64,000 nucleotides of DNA from Symbiodinium natans (GCA_905221605.1 CAJNDS010002272.1:298501-362500), one strand, 5' to 3'; positions 48,322 through 57,512 are shown, counted from the first letter of the stretch. The notes: generated from the sequence alone by a model not told the origin. Program-made: numbers and translations.

Positions 48322-48609
48322 AAGCGCTCTCAGGGTCTGCCCTAAACCCTAAACCCTAAACCCTAAGCCCTAAACCCTAAACCCTAACCCCAAGGTTAGC
48401 CTAAGGCTCTAAGGGCTCTTTTTCAGGTTTTTGAACTCAAAAGGCCGTGGTTTGCTCAAGGTTGCCTAAGGACCCTTATTTCAAGGTTTTTTTGGCCCAA
48501 ACGGCCGTAATGTAAAAGGTTTTTTGGGCTGCCACACTCTTAGCCTCTCAGCAGCCTCACTCTGCACGCACTCCTGTTAAGGTGGTTTAGGGTTTAGGGT
48601 TTAGGTTAG

Positions 48610-48728
48610 GGTTTCGGGTGCTAAACGCCCTGCCCTTCTGCGCTTTAAAGTGCCCCCGCCGAGAGCGCCTCGAGCCCATCCTTGCAGAGAAAACGGGTGG
48701 CCTTTGCGGCAAGGGCTTCTTCAATTAA
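48610..48728 (+). CDS. Terminal exon with telomere-derived acceptor
   Basis: tttaggttag|GG start, frame FRVLNALPFCALKCPRRERL then EPILAEKTGGLCGKGFFN and TAA. 38 codons, high GC3. Confidence 0.5.
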
Positions 48729-48739
48729 TACAGCTTTAG

Positions 48740-48855
48740 GGTTTTTAGGGTTTAGAGTTTTAGGGTTTTAGGGTTTTAGGGTTTTAGGGTTTTAGGGTTT
48801 TAGGGTTTTAGGGTATTAGGGTTTTAGGATTTTAGGGTTTAGGGTTTAGGGTTGT
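48740..48855 (+). repeat. TTTTAGGG octamer array
   Basis: About ten octamers. Confidence 0.9.
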
Positions 48856-49059
48856 AGAGCCGCACATGGGGTTTACGATCTTGGGGGTACTTTTTTGGAG
48901 TCCGTATTACAAGGGGATCCTGGTATATTGGGGGGGGGGTCTATGTTATGGGAGTCTCTTATCATCGTAAACCCCCCAAATCACCACCAATATTGCTGTC
49001 CCCATAGAATCCGAGCATTGCAATCGCAAACTGCCCTAAATACGATTTTCTGCAACTAG

Positions 49060-49110
49060 GCCCCTACCATGAGGTCGTGGGAGGCATCCCAAAAAAATTG
49101 GGGTCAGGGC
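49060..49110 (+). CDS. Weak exon-like island (PYHEVVGGIPKKLGSGQ)
   Basis: ctgcaactag|G start; a second frame (APTMRSWEASQKNW) is also open. Confidence 0.25.
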
Positions 49111-49294
49111 AGGGTCAGGAATCTGGGATGGGTAGATATGGTTAGGGTTTAGGGTTAGGGTTTAGGGTTTAAAGGGTTTAGGGTTTTAAATGGTTCAGGG
49201 TTTAGGGTTAGGGTTTAGGCCTAGGGTTTAGGGTTTAGGGTTTAGGGTTTTGTAGTGGATCAGTGTCTATTCGGGATAGGTTGGGTTCTTTCAG

Positions 49295-49382
49295 CTTCTG
49301 GGGGCATAGTGGCATTCCCGGCATGCCGACTGTGAAGTTGACAAATTCACACGGCCTAGCTCACATCGTCTACCTTTTATGA
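49295..49382 (+). CDS. Terminal exon (FWGHSGIPGMPTVKLTNSHG)
   Basis: gttctttcag|C start, ends LAHIVYLL, TGA. 28 codons. Confidence 0.5.
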
Positions 49383-49444
49383 AAAGTTTAGGGTTTAGGG
49401 TTTTTAGGGCTGGAAAGGCTCCAGCACGACAGTAGTATGATCAG

Positions 49445-49490
49445 GGCACCATAGGCTTGAGTTAGCGCAGCGTTGGCTGCTTGCGACTCG
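49445..49490 (+). CDS. Exon-like island (HHRLELAQRWLLATR)
   Basis: tatgatcag|GG start; runs into CCCTAAA without a GT. Confidence 0.4.
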
Positions 49491-49577
49491 ACCCTAAACC
49501 CTAACCCTAAACCCTAAAACCTAAACCCTAAACCCTAAAACCCTAAACCCTAAACCCTAAACCCTAAACCCTAAACC
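49490..49577 (+). repeat. CCCTAAA array
   Basis: Clean heptads with CCTAAAA slips. Confidence 0.95.
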
Positions 49578-49630
49578 GGTCTGCTTGTGTTTGCTGCTTC
49601 GAGCTTCCCTCCTGCCCTCTCGGCCCCAAG

Positions 49631-49672
49631 GCCTGTCGTCTTCGGCCCCCTAAGAGCCGAGCAAGAACCCTA
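49631..49672 (+). CDS. Basic exon-like island (ACRLRPPKSRARTL)
   Basis: cggccccaag|GCC start; end unclear, merges into CCCTAAACC. Confidence 0.4.
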
Positions 49673-49775
49673 AACCTCACCCCAAAGGGTTTAGGGTTTA
49701 GGGTTTAGGGTTTAGGGTTAACCCCCAGACCGCAAGCCCTGAGCATCTCCCGGTTTCTCTCAACCACCGTCCTAG

Positions 49776-49887
49776 CCGATACCTGAAGTGTCAAGACACA
49801 GACAAGCAAACCGCACCACGCACCCAAAGTAGGCGAGAAGTCGATGCCCACCCCTTGAAACCCCCCAAGCCAGACACCCTACCTTAA
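49776..49887 (+). CDS. Terminal exon, 36 codons
   Basis: ccgtcctag|C start, frame RYLKCQDTDKQTAPRTQSRR then EVDAHPLKPPKPDTLP and TAA. Hydrophilic, likely disordered C-terminus. Confidence 0.5.
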
Positions 49888-49945
49888 ATTTCAAGCCTAA
49901 ACCCTAAACCCTAAACCCGAGCAGCAACTCTTGGACAAAAGCCAG

Positions 49946-50005
49946 AAACACCGAAATCTGCGAGGCGGACCACGGGAGGGCCAAAGACGCCCCACCGTTG
50001 CCAAG
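49946..50005 (+). CDS. Arg/Gly-rich exon (KHRNLRGGPREGQRRPTVAK)
   Basis: caaaagccag start, 20 codons; ends AAG|GCTTTT, GC-type donor. RGG-like composition suggests nucleic-acid contact, which is inference. Confidence 0.45.
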
Positions 50006-50150
50006 GCTTTTGGGTCTAAGTTTTAGGGTTCGGGGTTTGGGCAGGGTTTAGGGTTCAAGATTTAGGGGGCCTTCTTGGGATTTAGGTTTTGTCGGGTTTC
50101 GGGATTTAGGGTCGGGGGCATTGAGGGTCTTGCGGTGTTTCCGTTGTCAG

Positions 50151-50202
50151 GAGCTTCGGTTTTGGTTCCCTTGCATGTCAAGGCCTCAACCCGGGACCTT
50201 AA
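50151..50202 (+). CDS. Exon-like island, frame uncertain
   Basis: ccgttgtcag|G start; SFGFGSLACQGLNPGP then TAA, or ELRFWFPCMSRPQPG. Confidence 0.3.
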
Positions 50203-50361
50203 CCCTAACCCGAAACCCTGCAACCCCGAAACCCTAAACCTAAACCCTGCAACCCTGCAACGTAAACCCTGCAACCCCTAAACCCCCTAAGAACCCTAAA
50301 CCCTAAACCCTCAACCCTCAACCCTAAACCCTAAACCCTAAACCCTAAACCCCACCCCCAG

Positions 50362-50707
50362 GAGCCCTACACCCCCCCACCCTCCGAGGTTTCCCGCATG
50401 CGCGGCACTTTGCATCACCTCAAACAGCTGGCCTCGCCGAAATCCGGCGAAGGCCACGGCTTTGAACTCGATTCCAGGGTTTAAGGTTTAGGGTTTGTAG
50501 GGTTTAGGGTTTAGGGTTTAGGGTTTAGGGTTTAGGGTTTAGGGTTTAGGGTTTAGGGTTTAGGGTTTAGGGTTCAGGAGCCCTAAACCCTAAACCCGAA
50601 ATCCCCCCATTTTTTAGCAGCTGATGTCGGGAGGTCGTGGGCATGGCTACCCCATGCGGCTGCTCCAGCGTGGATCGACGGTGGCGGGCTTGGCTTGGTG
50701 GCTGTGA
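50362..50707 (+). CDS. Last two exons of a gene, phase matched
   Basis: 50362-50478 after caccccccag-type tract (AG|G): EPYTPPPSEVSRMRGTLHHL, KQLASPKSGEGHGFELDSR, donor AGG|GTTTAAG (phase 0). 50618-50707 after cattttttag: QLMSGGRGHGYPMRLLQRGS then TVAGLAWWL and TGA. 68 codons joined without a stop, GC3 very high in both. The intron is mostly TTTAGGG array. Family unknown; a Gly-rich loop followed by a hydrophobic end. Confidence 0.6.
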
Positions 50708-50759
50708 AATAGGGCTTGGGGTTTAGGGTTTAGGGTTTAGGCTTTGCAGCAACGAGCAG

Positions 50760-50793
50760 GTGCGAGCTTCCGGGTCTTCTGAGCAGGCTCAGG
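50760..50793 (+). CDS. Short exon-like island (VRASGSSEQAQ)
   Basis: caacgagcag|GTG start, donor CAGG|GTTAAG. Confidence 0.35.
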
Positions 50794-50877
50794 GTTAAGA
50801 AAGCCGTGGGGGTGATCTGTAGGTCTCTGATCGCGACCCAATGCACAGGACGCTTGCAATAGTAGCTCTAAACCCTA

Positions 50878-51024
50878 AAACCTAAAACCTAAAACCTAAA
50901 ACCTAAAACCTAAAACCTAAAACCTAAAACCTAAAACCTAAAACCTAAAACCTAAAACCTAAAACCTAAAACCTAAAACCTAAAACCTAAAACCTAAAAC
51001 CTAAAACCTAAAACCTAAAACCTA
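50878..51024 (+). repeat. Pure CCTAAAA (TTTTAGG) heptad array
   Basis: About 21 uninterrupted copies of one heptad variant found in bulk nowhere else in the window. Confidence 0.97.
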
Positions 51025-51082
51025 CCAGTTGCGCAGTCGTGAGCCTCCACGGTCAGGGCTCAGGGTTTTGGAGTCGCAGCAG

Positions 51083-51296
51083 GAGTCAAAAGAATTTCGG
51101 ATACTCAGGGAGTTCAAGTTGCTCAAGGTTGTGGATGTGAGTCGTTGTAACCCTAAACCCTAAATCCCTAAACCCCCAACCCGAAAACCCTAAACCCCAA
51201 AAACCCCTAAAAACCCGGAGAGGACAGATCCGTAGACAGTCCAATCTTCACCGAGGTTTCCGCCGGCTTGGATGAGGAGGCCAGGGACTCGCAGAT
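51083..51296 (+). CDS. Two phase-matched exons
   Basis: 51083-51136 after agtcgcagcag: ESKEFRILREFKLLKVVD, donor GAT|GTGAGT (consensus, phase 0). 51223-51296 after cggagag (AG|G): DRSVDSPIFTEVSAGLDEEA then RDSQ, donor GAT|GTGATT. 86-bp intron. Leu/Lys helix then an acidic segment. The good donors and phase make this a reliable pair. Confidence 0.55.
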
Positions 51297-51433
51297 GTGA
51301 TTCCTGTCGGTCTGGTGGCTTCCATGAAGATTCTTCTGTAAAAATGTTCTAAGGGGTGGAGGGTTTAGGGTTTAGGGTTTGGGGCTCAGGGTAGCTTTCA
51401 AGATCAAACTGTCGAAGGGTTCTCTCGCTTCAG

Positions 51434-51495
51434 GTCTTTTTGAAAGCCAGCTCGCGGCGAAGGACATTCCCTGCAAGCCCAAATCGAGATCATAA
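51434..51495 (+). CDS. Possible terminal exon (LFESQLAAKDIPCKPKSRS)
   Basis: tctcgcttcag|GT start to TAA, good GC3; phase to 51296 requires another frame, so linkage uncertain. Confidence 0.4.
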
Positions 51496-51983
51496 AGCCG
51501 GCCTACACCCTACTAAGACCTTCTGAGCCCCAATAAGCCCTTCTACTAGCATATTAGCCCGCCAGAAGCCCTACTAGAGCCTTGTAAACCCTAGGGGCTA
51601 ACCATCATACCAGAAAGCCGACCATAAACCCTGCAAACCCTCACAAACCTCTTTTAACCCCAATTAAGCCCCTACAAACCCTTATGGAAACCCAATGAAA
51701 CCCCAAAAACCCCCCGAAGAACCCGATTTATTCCTGCAAGCCCTTATAATTCCCTATTCAACCCTGAAGCTCTTACTTAGGGGCTGGGTAGGTTTAGGGT
51801 TTAGGGTTTAGGGTTTAGGGTTTAGGGTTTAGGGTTTAGGGTTTAGGGTTTAGGGTTTAGGGTTTAGGGTTTAGGGTTTAGGGTTTAGGTTTTAGGGCTT
51901 AGGGTTTAGGGTTTAGGGTTTAGGGTTTAGGGTTTAGGGTTATGTTTCAAATAAAATGGTTGACCTTTTTGGGGCAAGGGGAG
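51496..51983 (+). repeat. Spacer then TTTAGGG array
   Basis: 51496-51780 is unique C/A-rich sequence without islands; 51791-51941 is a near-perfect TTTAGGG array. Confidence 0.8.
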
Positions 51984-52017
51984 GCCCTAGAAAGCCGAAG
52001 ACAAGAGCTACCCGAAG
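51984..52017 (+). CDS. Short exon-like island (ALESRRQELPE)
   Basis: aggggag|GCC start, donor GAAG|GTTGGT. Confidence 0.4.
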
Positions 52018-52065
52018 GTTGGTCTTGAGCTCGCGGATGAAAGCCTGAAGTGTTTCGGGCTGAGG

Positions 52066-52218
52066 GTTTAGGGTTTAGGGCTTCTAACCCCTAACCCTAA
52101 ACCCTAAGCCCTAAGCCCTAAACCCCAAGCCCTAAACCCTAAACCCCAAACCCTAAACCCTAAACCCTAAACCCTAAACCCTAAACCCTAGCCCTAAACC
52201 CCAAGCCCTAAACCCGCA
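52066..52218 (+). repeat. Array that reverses strand
   Basis: TTTAGGG to 52080 and then CCCTAAA/CCCTAAG to 52215, a head-to-head flip. Confidence 0.9.
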
Positions 52219-52219
52219 G

Positions 52220-52665
52220 GCAGATCGCAGCTTCGCGTTCCAGGAGGAGGAGGACCAGTTGGCATCCCGGAGCTTCTCCCTGCGCAGTGGGGGAGGGTTC
52301 CGGTTTAGGGTTTAGGGTTTAGGGTTTAGGGTTTAGGGTTTAGGGTTTAGGGTTTAGGGTTTAGGGTTTAGGGTTTAGGGTTTAGGGTTTAGGGTTTAGG
52401 GTTTAGGGTTTAGGGTTTAGGGTTTACAAAGTATATATAGAGAGTAAACCAGGAAGTCCCTGCAATGCTACATGCAGCTACCGGTTTAGGGGCTTTAGGG
52501 TTTAGGGGCACAGCAGACCCAAAACCCAAAGCCCTGCACCCCCCATGTACCCCCAACCCATGGAAAACAGTTGACTTTTGGTCTCTGCATACCAAAGTCG
52601 AAGATTTCCTTCTAGCACTTAGTCGGAGAAGCCCACGGAAACATACTTACCAGTGCAGGAGTTGA
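52220..52665 (+). CDS. Last two exons of a gene, phase matched
   Basis: 52220-52296 after aacccgcag (AG|G): ADRSFAFQEEEDQLASRSFS then LRSGG, donor GGAGG|GTTCCG (phase 2). 52506-52665 after TTTAG|GGG (telomere-type acceptor): GTADPKPKALHPPCTPNPWK, TVDFWSLHTKVEDFLLALSR then RSPRKHTYQCRS and TGA. The intron is essentially one TTTAGGG array plus 70 bp. About 78 codons in frame. Product unknown. Confidence 0.55.
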
Positions 52666-52845
52666 GGACTCAATGTTCATAGCTTGGGGTTCAGGGCTTG
52701 GGGTTCAGCGCTTGTAGCTTGTGTTAGGGTTCCAAAGTTTGTTGTTGCTAGTTCAAGCCCTAAGCCCTAAACCCTAAACCCTAAACCCTAAACCCTAGAC
52801 CCTAAACCCTAAACCCTAAACCCTAAGCCCTACCTGATCCTTCAG

Positions 52846-52935
52846 CTGCGCCTATCAGGCCTTTTCAGCATCCTAGGACACGCCGAAGTCCCAAACCTTG
52901 GTCAACCCCGAAAACCTCCTCCGGACCCGAGTTGA
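52846..52935 (+). CDS. Terminal exon (LRLSGLFSILGHAEVPNLGQ)
   Basis: cctgatccttcag|CTG start, ends PRKPPPDPS, TGA. Confidence 0.5.
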   Translation: MRLSGLFSILGHAEVPNLGQPRKPPPDPS

Positions 52936-52947
52936 CCTTAGAGTTGA

Positions 52948-53047
52948 AGGTTTAGGGTTTAGGGTTTAGGGTTTAGGGTTTAGGGTTTAGGGTTTAGGGT
53001 TTAGGGTTTAGGGTTTAGGGTTTAGGGTTTAGGGTTTAGGGTTTAGG
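52948..53047 (+). repeat. TTTAGGG array
   Basis: About 14 clean heptads. Confidence 0.97.
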
Positions 53048-53069
53048 TGGGGGGGGTGGCGCGTTTCAG

Positions 53070-53133
53070 GTTCATATCCCTCATCCTGTATGACTGGAAG
53101 GCTCCCCATGCTTCCCAAGCGCCCCCACGCGAG
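53070..53133 (+). CDS. Exon-like island (FISLILYDWKAPHASQAPPR)
   Basis: gcgcgtttcag|G start, donor GAG|GTGGAA or stop TGA at 53143. Confidence 0.5.
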
Positions 53134-53192
53134 GTGGAAGGATGAGAGCTGGAATCAGAACATCTCCGAAGGGGCCGGTCCTTCGGTTTTGG

Positions 53193-53285
53193 TTTCCCCT
53201 TATACTAACAGTCCTTAATAGGGACCATAGTAGGGGGGTACTACAATCCCTATCAAGGACTCAGAGTATGTTTTTGGGGCACACC
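53193..53285. mobile_element. TACTAACAGTCC inverted-repeat element
   Basis: Left gtttccccttatactaacag..., right ...ggactcagagtatgtttttg gggcac are imperfect inverted repeats; a better preserved copy is at 61909-62005. Confidence 0.65.
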
Positions 53286-53380
53286 CCAAGGTTTGTTTTT
53301 GGAGTATAGTTCGAGAAGGAAAAGTCGTACAGGTTCCAGGAATTGGGTGGCACCTAAGCCCTAAACCGTATCAGCCACAG

Positions 53381-53452
53381 ATCTGGGGATCTATCGGGAA
53401 CCCAAGTTGGAAGGTGCAGAAGAATCAAGGCATTGCCCGAAACAAGCCTTAA
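53381..53452 (+). CDS. Possible terminal exon, frame uncertain
   Basis: tatcagccacag|ATC; IWGSIGNPSWKVQKNQGIAR then NKP, TAA, or LGIYREPKLEGAEESRHCPK in another frame that stays open further. Confidence 0.35.
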   Translation: MWGSIGNPSWKVQKNQGIARNKP

Positions 53453-53593
53453 AGCTAGCTCCCAGCTCTAGGCCCAGAATCCTGTATGTGATATATGAAT
53501 ATGTACATGTGCAAATATACGACTTGGATACATGTTTTGTAGAGGTTTATATCAATTACTGAAAAATAGGAATTCGACGCTTGCGTTTTCTAG

Positions 53594-53648
53594 TTTCAGC
53601 CTCGGCACGGACCCCAATGCCAGGCAGGCCGACGCTATGAACCCCTGA
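53594..53648 (+). CDS. Terminal exon (FSLGTDPNARQADAMNP)
   Basis: tgcgttttctag|T start to TGA, near-total GC3. Confidence 0.5.
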
Positions 53649-53795
53649 ACCCTTAAACCCCTAAATCCTGAAAACCGGAGCTCTTCGTCCTAAACCCTAA
53701 ACCAGGGTTTCGGTTTTAGGGGTTTCGGGTTTAGGGTTAGGGTTTGGGGTTCAGGGTTTAGGAATTAGGGTTACCCTTACCTGCCTCATCGGCAG

Positions 53796-53932
53796 GCGGC
53801 CACGCTGGCAGCGCTGTGTTGGACTCAGAGGGTTCTGATCGGCGCGTCGCTGGATCATGCGCCCTTGGTGTGTGCCTCTGTGGCCGGGTGCTCTGTCTTT
53901 ATAGCTTCGGGAACCAAGAAGGGCAGATTAGG
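53796..53932 (+). CDS. Well supported long exon
   Basis: tgcctcatcggcag|GCG acceptor (AG|G), frame AATLAALCWTQRVLIGASLD, HAPLVCASVAGCSVFIASGT then KKGRL, donor TTAGG|GTTTGG at an array. 45 codons, Ala/Val/Cys-rich like a beta-strand repeat protein. The alternation of 'VLIGASLDHAPLVCASVAGCSVFIASG' resembles a WD-type blade in pattern only. Confidence 0.55.
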
Positions 53933-53934
53933 GT

Positions 53935-54105
53935 TTAGGGTTTGGGTTTAGGGTTTAGGGTTTAGGGTTTAGGGTTTAGGGTTTAGGGTTTAGGGTTTAG
54001 GGTTTAGGGTTTAGGGTTTAGGGTTTAGGGTTTAGGGTTTAGGTTTTAGGGTTTAGGGTTGAGGGTTTAGGGTTTAGGGGTTAGGGTCTAGGGTTTAGGG
54101 TTTAG
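53935..54105 (+). repeat. TTTAGGG array
   Basis: Mostly clean heptads with a TTTTAGGG and a TTGAGGG unit. Confidence 0.95.
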
Positions 54106-54195
54106 CTGATGAATCATGATCCCAGAAACCTACATCCCAAAATAAGCTTTGCTCATTGGTGTGCTGTTTTTGTGTACTGTTACATGTGAGTGCAG

Positions 54196-54366
54196 CAAGT
54201 GTTCAGTGAAGCTCGGATGAACACGAACATGGTGACTGCTATCGCCATGCGACCTGAAGATCGTGGAGAACACACCGCCGGTCTTGAACAACACATGGCG
54301 TGTATAGTCTGTATATACCCGTCGAAAACCCGCACATGGCCGTTTGTTCTGGTCCCTCAAAACCAA
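54196..54366 (+). CDS. Long exon-like island, 57 codons
   Basis: tgagtgcag|CAA start, frame QVFSEARMNTNMVTAIAMRP, EDRGEHTAGLEQHMACIVCI, YPSKTRTWPFVLVPQNQ, donor CAA|GTTTTG. The minus strand is open over much the same interval; GC3 slightly favours plus. Confidence 0.4.
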
Positions 54367-54484
54367 GTTTTGTCTACAAACCCTGAACTCTCAACCCAAA
54401 CCCTAAACCCCAAACCCTAAACCCTAACACCCTAACCCTAAAACCATAAACCCTAAACCCTAAAACCCTGCCCTCCGAACTTAG

Positions 54485-54543
54485 GAACTTCTGTTGGATC
54501 TTTGTCCGGTTCGGACAGCCGGACCCCGAGAACGAGAGCTACG
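54485..54543 (+). CDS. Exon-like island (NFCWIFVRFGQPDPENESY)
   Basis: ccgaacttag|G start, donor TACG|GTTTCC; very high GC3. Confidence 0.5.
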
Positions 54544-54795
54544 GTTTCCGGGCTTGCCGGGTTCGGGTTTAGGGGTTGGGGTTTAGGGTTTAGGGCTTAG
54601 GGTGTAGGGTTTAGGGTTTAGGGTTTGGGGTGTAGGGTTTGGGGTGTAGGCTTTAGGGTTTTGGGTTTCTAGATGCAGCCTAAAATCCTAAAGCCTAAGC
54701 TGCTAAACCCTATAGACCCACAAACACACAATTAACCCGCCCCCCAAAAAGCCCTAAGCCCTGCAAACCTAAACCGGCGGAGTTTACCGGAACAG

Positions 54796-54877
54796 CGCCT
54801 GGGAAGAACTGCTGATGCATGCTTGTTCCTTTTGTTTGGGGTGGGCGTACCTGACTATCTGCGGGGTTGCGATTTAG
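54796..54877 (+). CDS. Hydrophobic terminal exon (AWEELLMHACSFCLGWAYLT)
   Basis: accggaacag|C start, ends ICGVAI, TAG. Could form part of a membrane helix. Other frames are open for shorter lengths. Confidence 0.4.
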
Positions 54878-54918
54878 GGTTTAGGGCCCTATGGCGCCCT
54901 ATCATCGGGAATCAATAG

Positions 54919-54999
54919 GTTGGGACATGATTCGAGAGCTGATCTTCTGGAATATGTTGATTTGCGTCGCCGGGTTGTTGAGGGCACGTTGGATTTAGG
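54919..54999 (+). CDS. Exon-like island (LGHDSRADLLEYVDLRRRVV)
   Basis: atcaatag|G start, ends EGTLDL, donor TTAGG|GTTTAC. Confidence 0.5.
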
Positions 55000-55304
55000 G
55001 TTTACAGGGTTTTGGTTTAGGGCTTAATTATGGACGATGAGCAGTGAGTCCGGCCCGGGCTGTCAAGGGAGCCATGGCTTCAGGGGGTACACCTTTCTTG
55101 TGCGCTGGTAGGCCGATAATCATAACAATGTAACACTATAATGATATATACTACAGTATCAAAGATACTGAGAAGACTCATGATTGTAAGTACATTCCCT
55201 TCGTTGAAGGGTTACAGGGGGAAGGATGGGCAGCTAATTCCCTAAGTCCTTGCCTAAACCCTAAACCCCAAACCCTAAACCCTAAACCCTAAACCTTTTT
55301 TGAG

Positions 55305-55426
55305 TGCGAGCGAGGGTGTCTCGTTTCTGCTCGTGGTCAGGTTGCTGCGTGACCTCATGGGCTACGGCCACAGGCATCTTGGGCCTTTCTGTAGAATTGC
55401 GGGTTCTTGTATGGGGGTCTACGAAG
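55305..55426 (+). CDS. Well supported exon, 40 codons
   Basis: ccttttttgag|T start, frame ASEGVSFLLVVRLLRDLMGY, GHRHLGPFCRIAGSCMGVYE, donor GAAG|GTAGGG. A later acceptor at gtggtcag is in another phase. The minus-strand 201-codon ORF across this region is rejected. Confidence 0.5.
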
Positions 55427-55633
55427 GTAGGGGGTACCCCAAAAGGGACCCCCAAAGAGTAGAATTTATATGGGTAAGGACCCCCAAATAGTAGATTTCT
55501 ATATGGGTCTAGAGCCAGAATTTCTTCCCTAAACCCCGAGCCCTGGGAGCCTCGAGCCCGCATGAGGCTTGAATTCTTGGGGAAACCCTGTCTGGGGAGA
55601 GGTTTGTGGGACTGCCTAACCCTAACCCCCAAG

Positions 55634-55949
55634 CCCTGCGCTTTTCGATTTTGATGTTGGGAGCTTGGAGTTGTATGAGCTCCTTTTGGGGCACCATCGG
55701 TCTGCACGGGCTTACGGTGGCGGGCGAGCAAGAGAAGATAGCATGTACGTGCTTTGTAAGTGTGCGTGTACATTGCTGTTTCCCTACATAGGGGTGCGTC
55801 TTCTCTCGCTCTCCCTCTCTCTGCTTGCCAGAGTGTTACTTGTGTCTGGGTGCGGCTGTGTGCATGTCGCTGTGTGCAGACCAGCACTCACCCTTTCTTA
55901 TTTTCGAGCAAGTGCAATGACGGCTTGTGCAAAGGACATTGGGCTCTGA
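55634..55949 (+). CDS. Longest coding-like segment, 104 codons
   Basis: acccccaag start. Frame PALFDFDVGSLELYELLLGH, HRSARAYGGGRAREDSMYVL, then either donor CTTT|GTAAGT at 55755 with re-entry at ccctacatag|GG (55791) in the same frame, or straight read-through; later VRLLSLSLSLLARVLLVSGC ... FRASAMTACAKDIGL and TGA. The splice option removes 35 bp. The second half contains a hydrophobic span. A third frame at 55911-55978 (CNDGLCKGHWALIRDPAWKG, donor GTTAAG) is an alternative. Confidence 0.5.
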
Positions 55950-56180
55950 TCCGAGACCCAGCGTGGAAGGGAGCTAAGGTTAAGAGTCGTCAACCCTGAC
56001 CCTGCGAAGCCCCTACCCCAAACCCGAAGCCCCTGGCATCCTGAACCCCCGGAAGTAGGGTTTTCGGGCCATAGAGGGCCCTAAACCCGATCAACCCCAC
56101 CAAGCCTTCAGCCCTAAACCCTAAACCCTAAACCCTAAACCCTAAACCCTATATCTCCCAACAAGTTAAGTCTGACCCAG

Positions 56181-56269
56181 GCGGACCAAATGCGACCGTT
56201 GCCATGAGGAATGTCGAGGGGTGGCGCGGGGGCCCAGAAGCGTTTGGGTCGGGGTCCCTAGATTCTTAG
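56181..56269 (+). CDS. Terminal exon (GPNATVAMRNVEGWRGGPEA)
   Basis: gtctgacccag|GC start, ends FGSGSLDS, TAG. Confidence 0.5.
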
Positions 56270-56296
56270 CTGGGCAGTTGGGAGTGTATGGTTGCA

Positions 56297-56334
56297 AAAA
56301 GTTCAATCTTTTGGGCTGTAGATCATGAACTTTT
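56297..56334 (+). repeat. 9-bp perfect stem-loop downstream of a stop
   Basis: aaaagttca ... tgaactttt, 20-nt loop, 28 bp after the stop of 56181-56269. Possible 3' UTR structure. Confidence 0.5.
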
Positions 56335-56410
56335 CACAGCAAAGTCTGCTCAAAGCATCACCAAACGACACTGTGAAGAGCGTCATCTCGCCTCCGAGTT
56401 AGGTGTCCAG

Positions 56411-56490
56411 GGGTGTTCCCACTGCCTTTCAAGCTTGAAAGCCCGCTGAGAACTGAAGAGTACAGTCCCCCTGTTTCGAGCTCATTTTAA
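56411..56490 (+). CDS. Terminal exon (VFPLPFKLESPLRTEEYSPP)
   Basis: ggtgtccag|GG start, ends VSSSF, TAA. Contains the 16-bp perfect palindrome ctttcaagcttgaaag at 56426-56441. Confidence 0.45.
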
Positions 56491-56578
56491 AGTAGGGCTT
56501 CTAAATCCTAAACCCTAAATGCCCTAAACCCTAAGCCCTAAACCGCTGATGCCAGGATCTCCTAGGTGATGCTGCCAG

Positions 56579-56770
56579 GCACTCAGAGTCAGCCGCAACG
56601 CCGTGGAAGCCACAAGAGTCTGCACCTTTGTGCGGACTGGTTTAGGGTTTAGGGTTTCGGGTTTAGGGCAGTCCGCCCTAGCAGCCCTGAGCCCTAGCAA
56701 CCCCAAATCCGCACCAAGCACACCCGGACCTTCCAAGTCCCAAGCCTTTGTGCTCTATGAGGGAGCATGA
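56579..56770 (+). CDS. Two phase-matched exons ending a gene
   Basis: 56579-56639 after gatgctgccag (AG|G): ALRVSRNAVEATRVCTFVRT, donor CTG|GTTTAGGG from an array (phase 1). 56745-56770 after tcccaag: AFVLYEGA, TGA. Intron 105 bp. Confidence 0.5.
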   Translation, partial: ALRVSRNAVEATRVCTFVRTGLGFRVSGLGQSALAALSPSNPKSAPSTPGPSKSQAFVLYEGA

Positions 56771-56793
56771 ATCCCAAGCGAATCCCAGCGCAG

Positions 56794-56905
56794 TATGACA
56801 TGCCTGAAATGTCTGAAGCTCAGAGCTGACTGCAGGAGCCTACAAATTAAGTCGCAAACAGGATCCCCGTCCCCTGGCCCGAACACGATGATCCTCTTCT
56901 TGTGA
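56794..56905 (+). CDS. Terminal exon-like island with ATG
   Basis: cccagcgcag|T ATG; frame MTCLKCLKLRADCRSLQIKS then QTGSPSPGPNTMILFL and TGA. CxxC at the start. Could instead be an internal or last exon of an unlocated gene. Confidence 0.45.
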
Positions 56906-57065
56906 TCTTATCGTTCGTTCGCCTGCTTCACACGAAATACCCATTCTATGTTGAAGAGGTGCCCTAAACCCTAAACCCTGAACCCTAAACCCCAAACCCC
57001 AAACCCCAAACCCGAAACCCTAAAGCCTTATCAGCCTCACAGCTCTCTCTTCTACCGAGGTTCAG

Positions 57066-57512
57066 GGCATGCTTCCCTGGCGGGCGATCGAGGCCCAGAA
57101 GAGGATCTTCAACAGAGTTTGGGGGGTTCAGGGTTTAGGGTTCAGGGTTCAAGTTTTAGGCTTTAGGCTTTAGGGTTTGGGGTTTGGGTTTTGGATTTTG
57201 GGCTTAGGGTTAGGGTTTAGTTTAGTTTTTAGGGTTTAGGGTTTAGGGTTTAGGGTTTAGGGTTTATCTTCAGCAGAATTTGGGGTTCAGGGTTTAGGGT
57301 TTGGGGAGGATCTTCAACGAAGTTTGGGGTGTTTGGGTTTTCGGAAGTGCCCCCGAGCCTCAGCCCATAGGCCTAGGAATCAGAGACCAGACCCCCGCCT
57401 TACGGCCCCCCCCGCCCCCCAGCACGCCCCGATGGCCCAAAGCCCACCAGCCCACAACAGGATCCCGTGGCCCCCTATACCTTATAGCTGCTTAAGCCGA
57501 GATGGACCCTGA
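57066..57512 (+). CDS. Two phase-matched exons with exon-end duplications between
   Basis: 57066-57116 after gaggttcag: GMLPWRAIEAQKRIFNR, donor AGA|GTTTGG (phase 0). 57423-57512 after cccgcccccag: HAPMAQSPPAHNRIPWPPIP then YSCLSRDGP and TGA. In the intron, gaggatcttcaac(a/g) + gtttgg recurs at 57306-57327 and a diverged form at 57265-57285, so the exon's last 15 bp and donor are copied. Confidence 0.5.

Noticed and set aside
55282-55887. 201-codon minus-strand ORF, longest in the window
   Set aside because: It crosses a dispersed repeat (gacccccaaa-gagtag) and two plus-strand islands with better GC3 and splice motifs, and ends in array-derived sequence.
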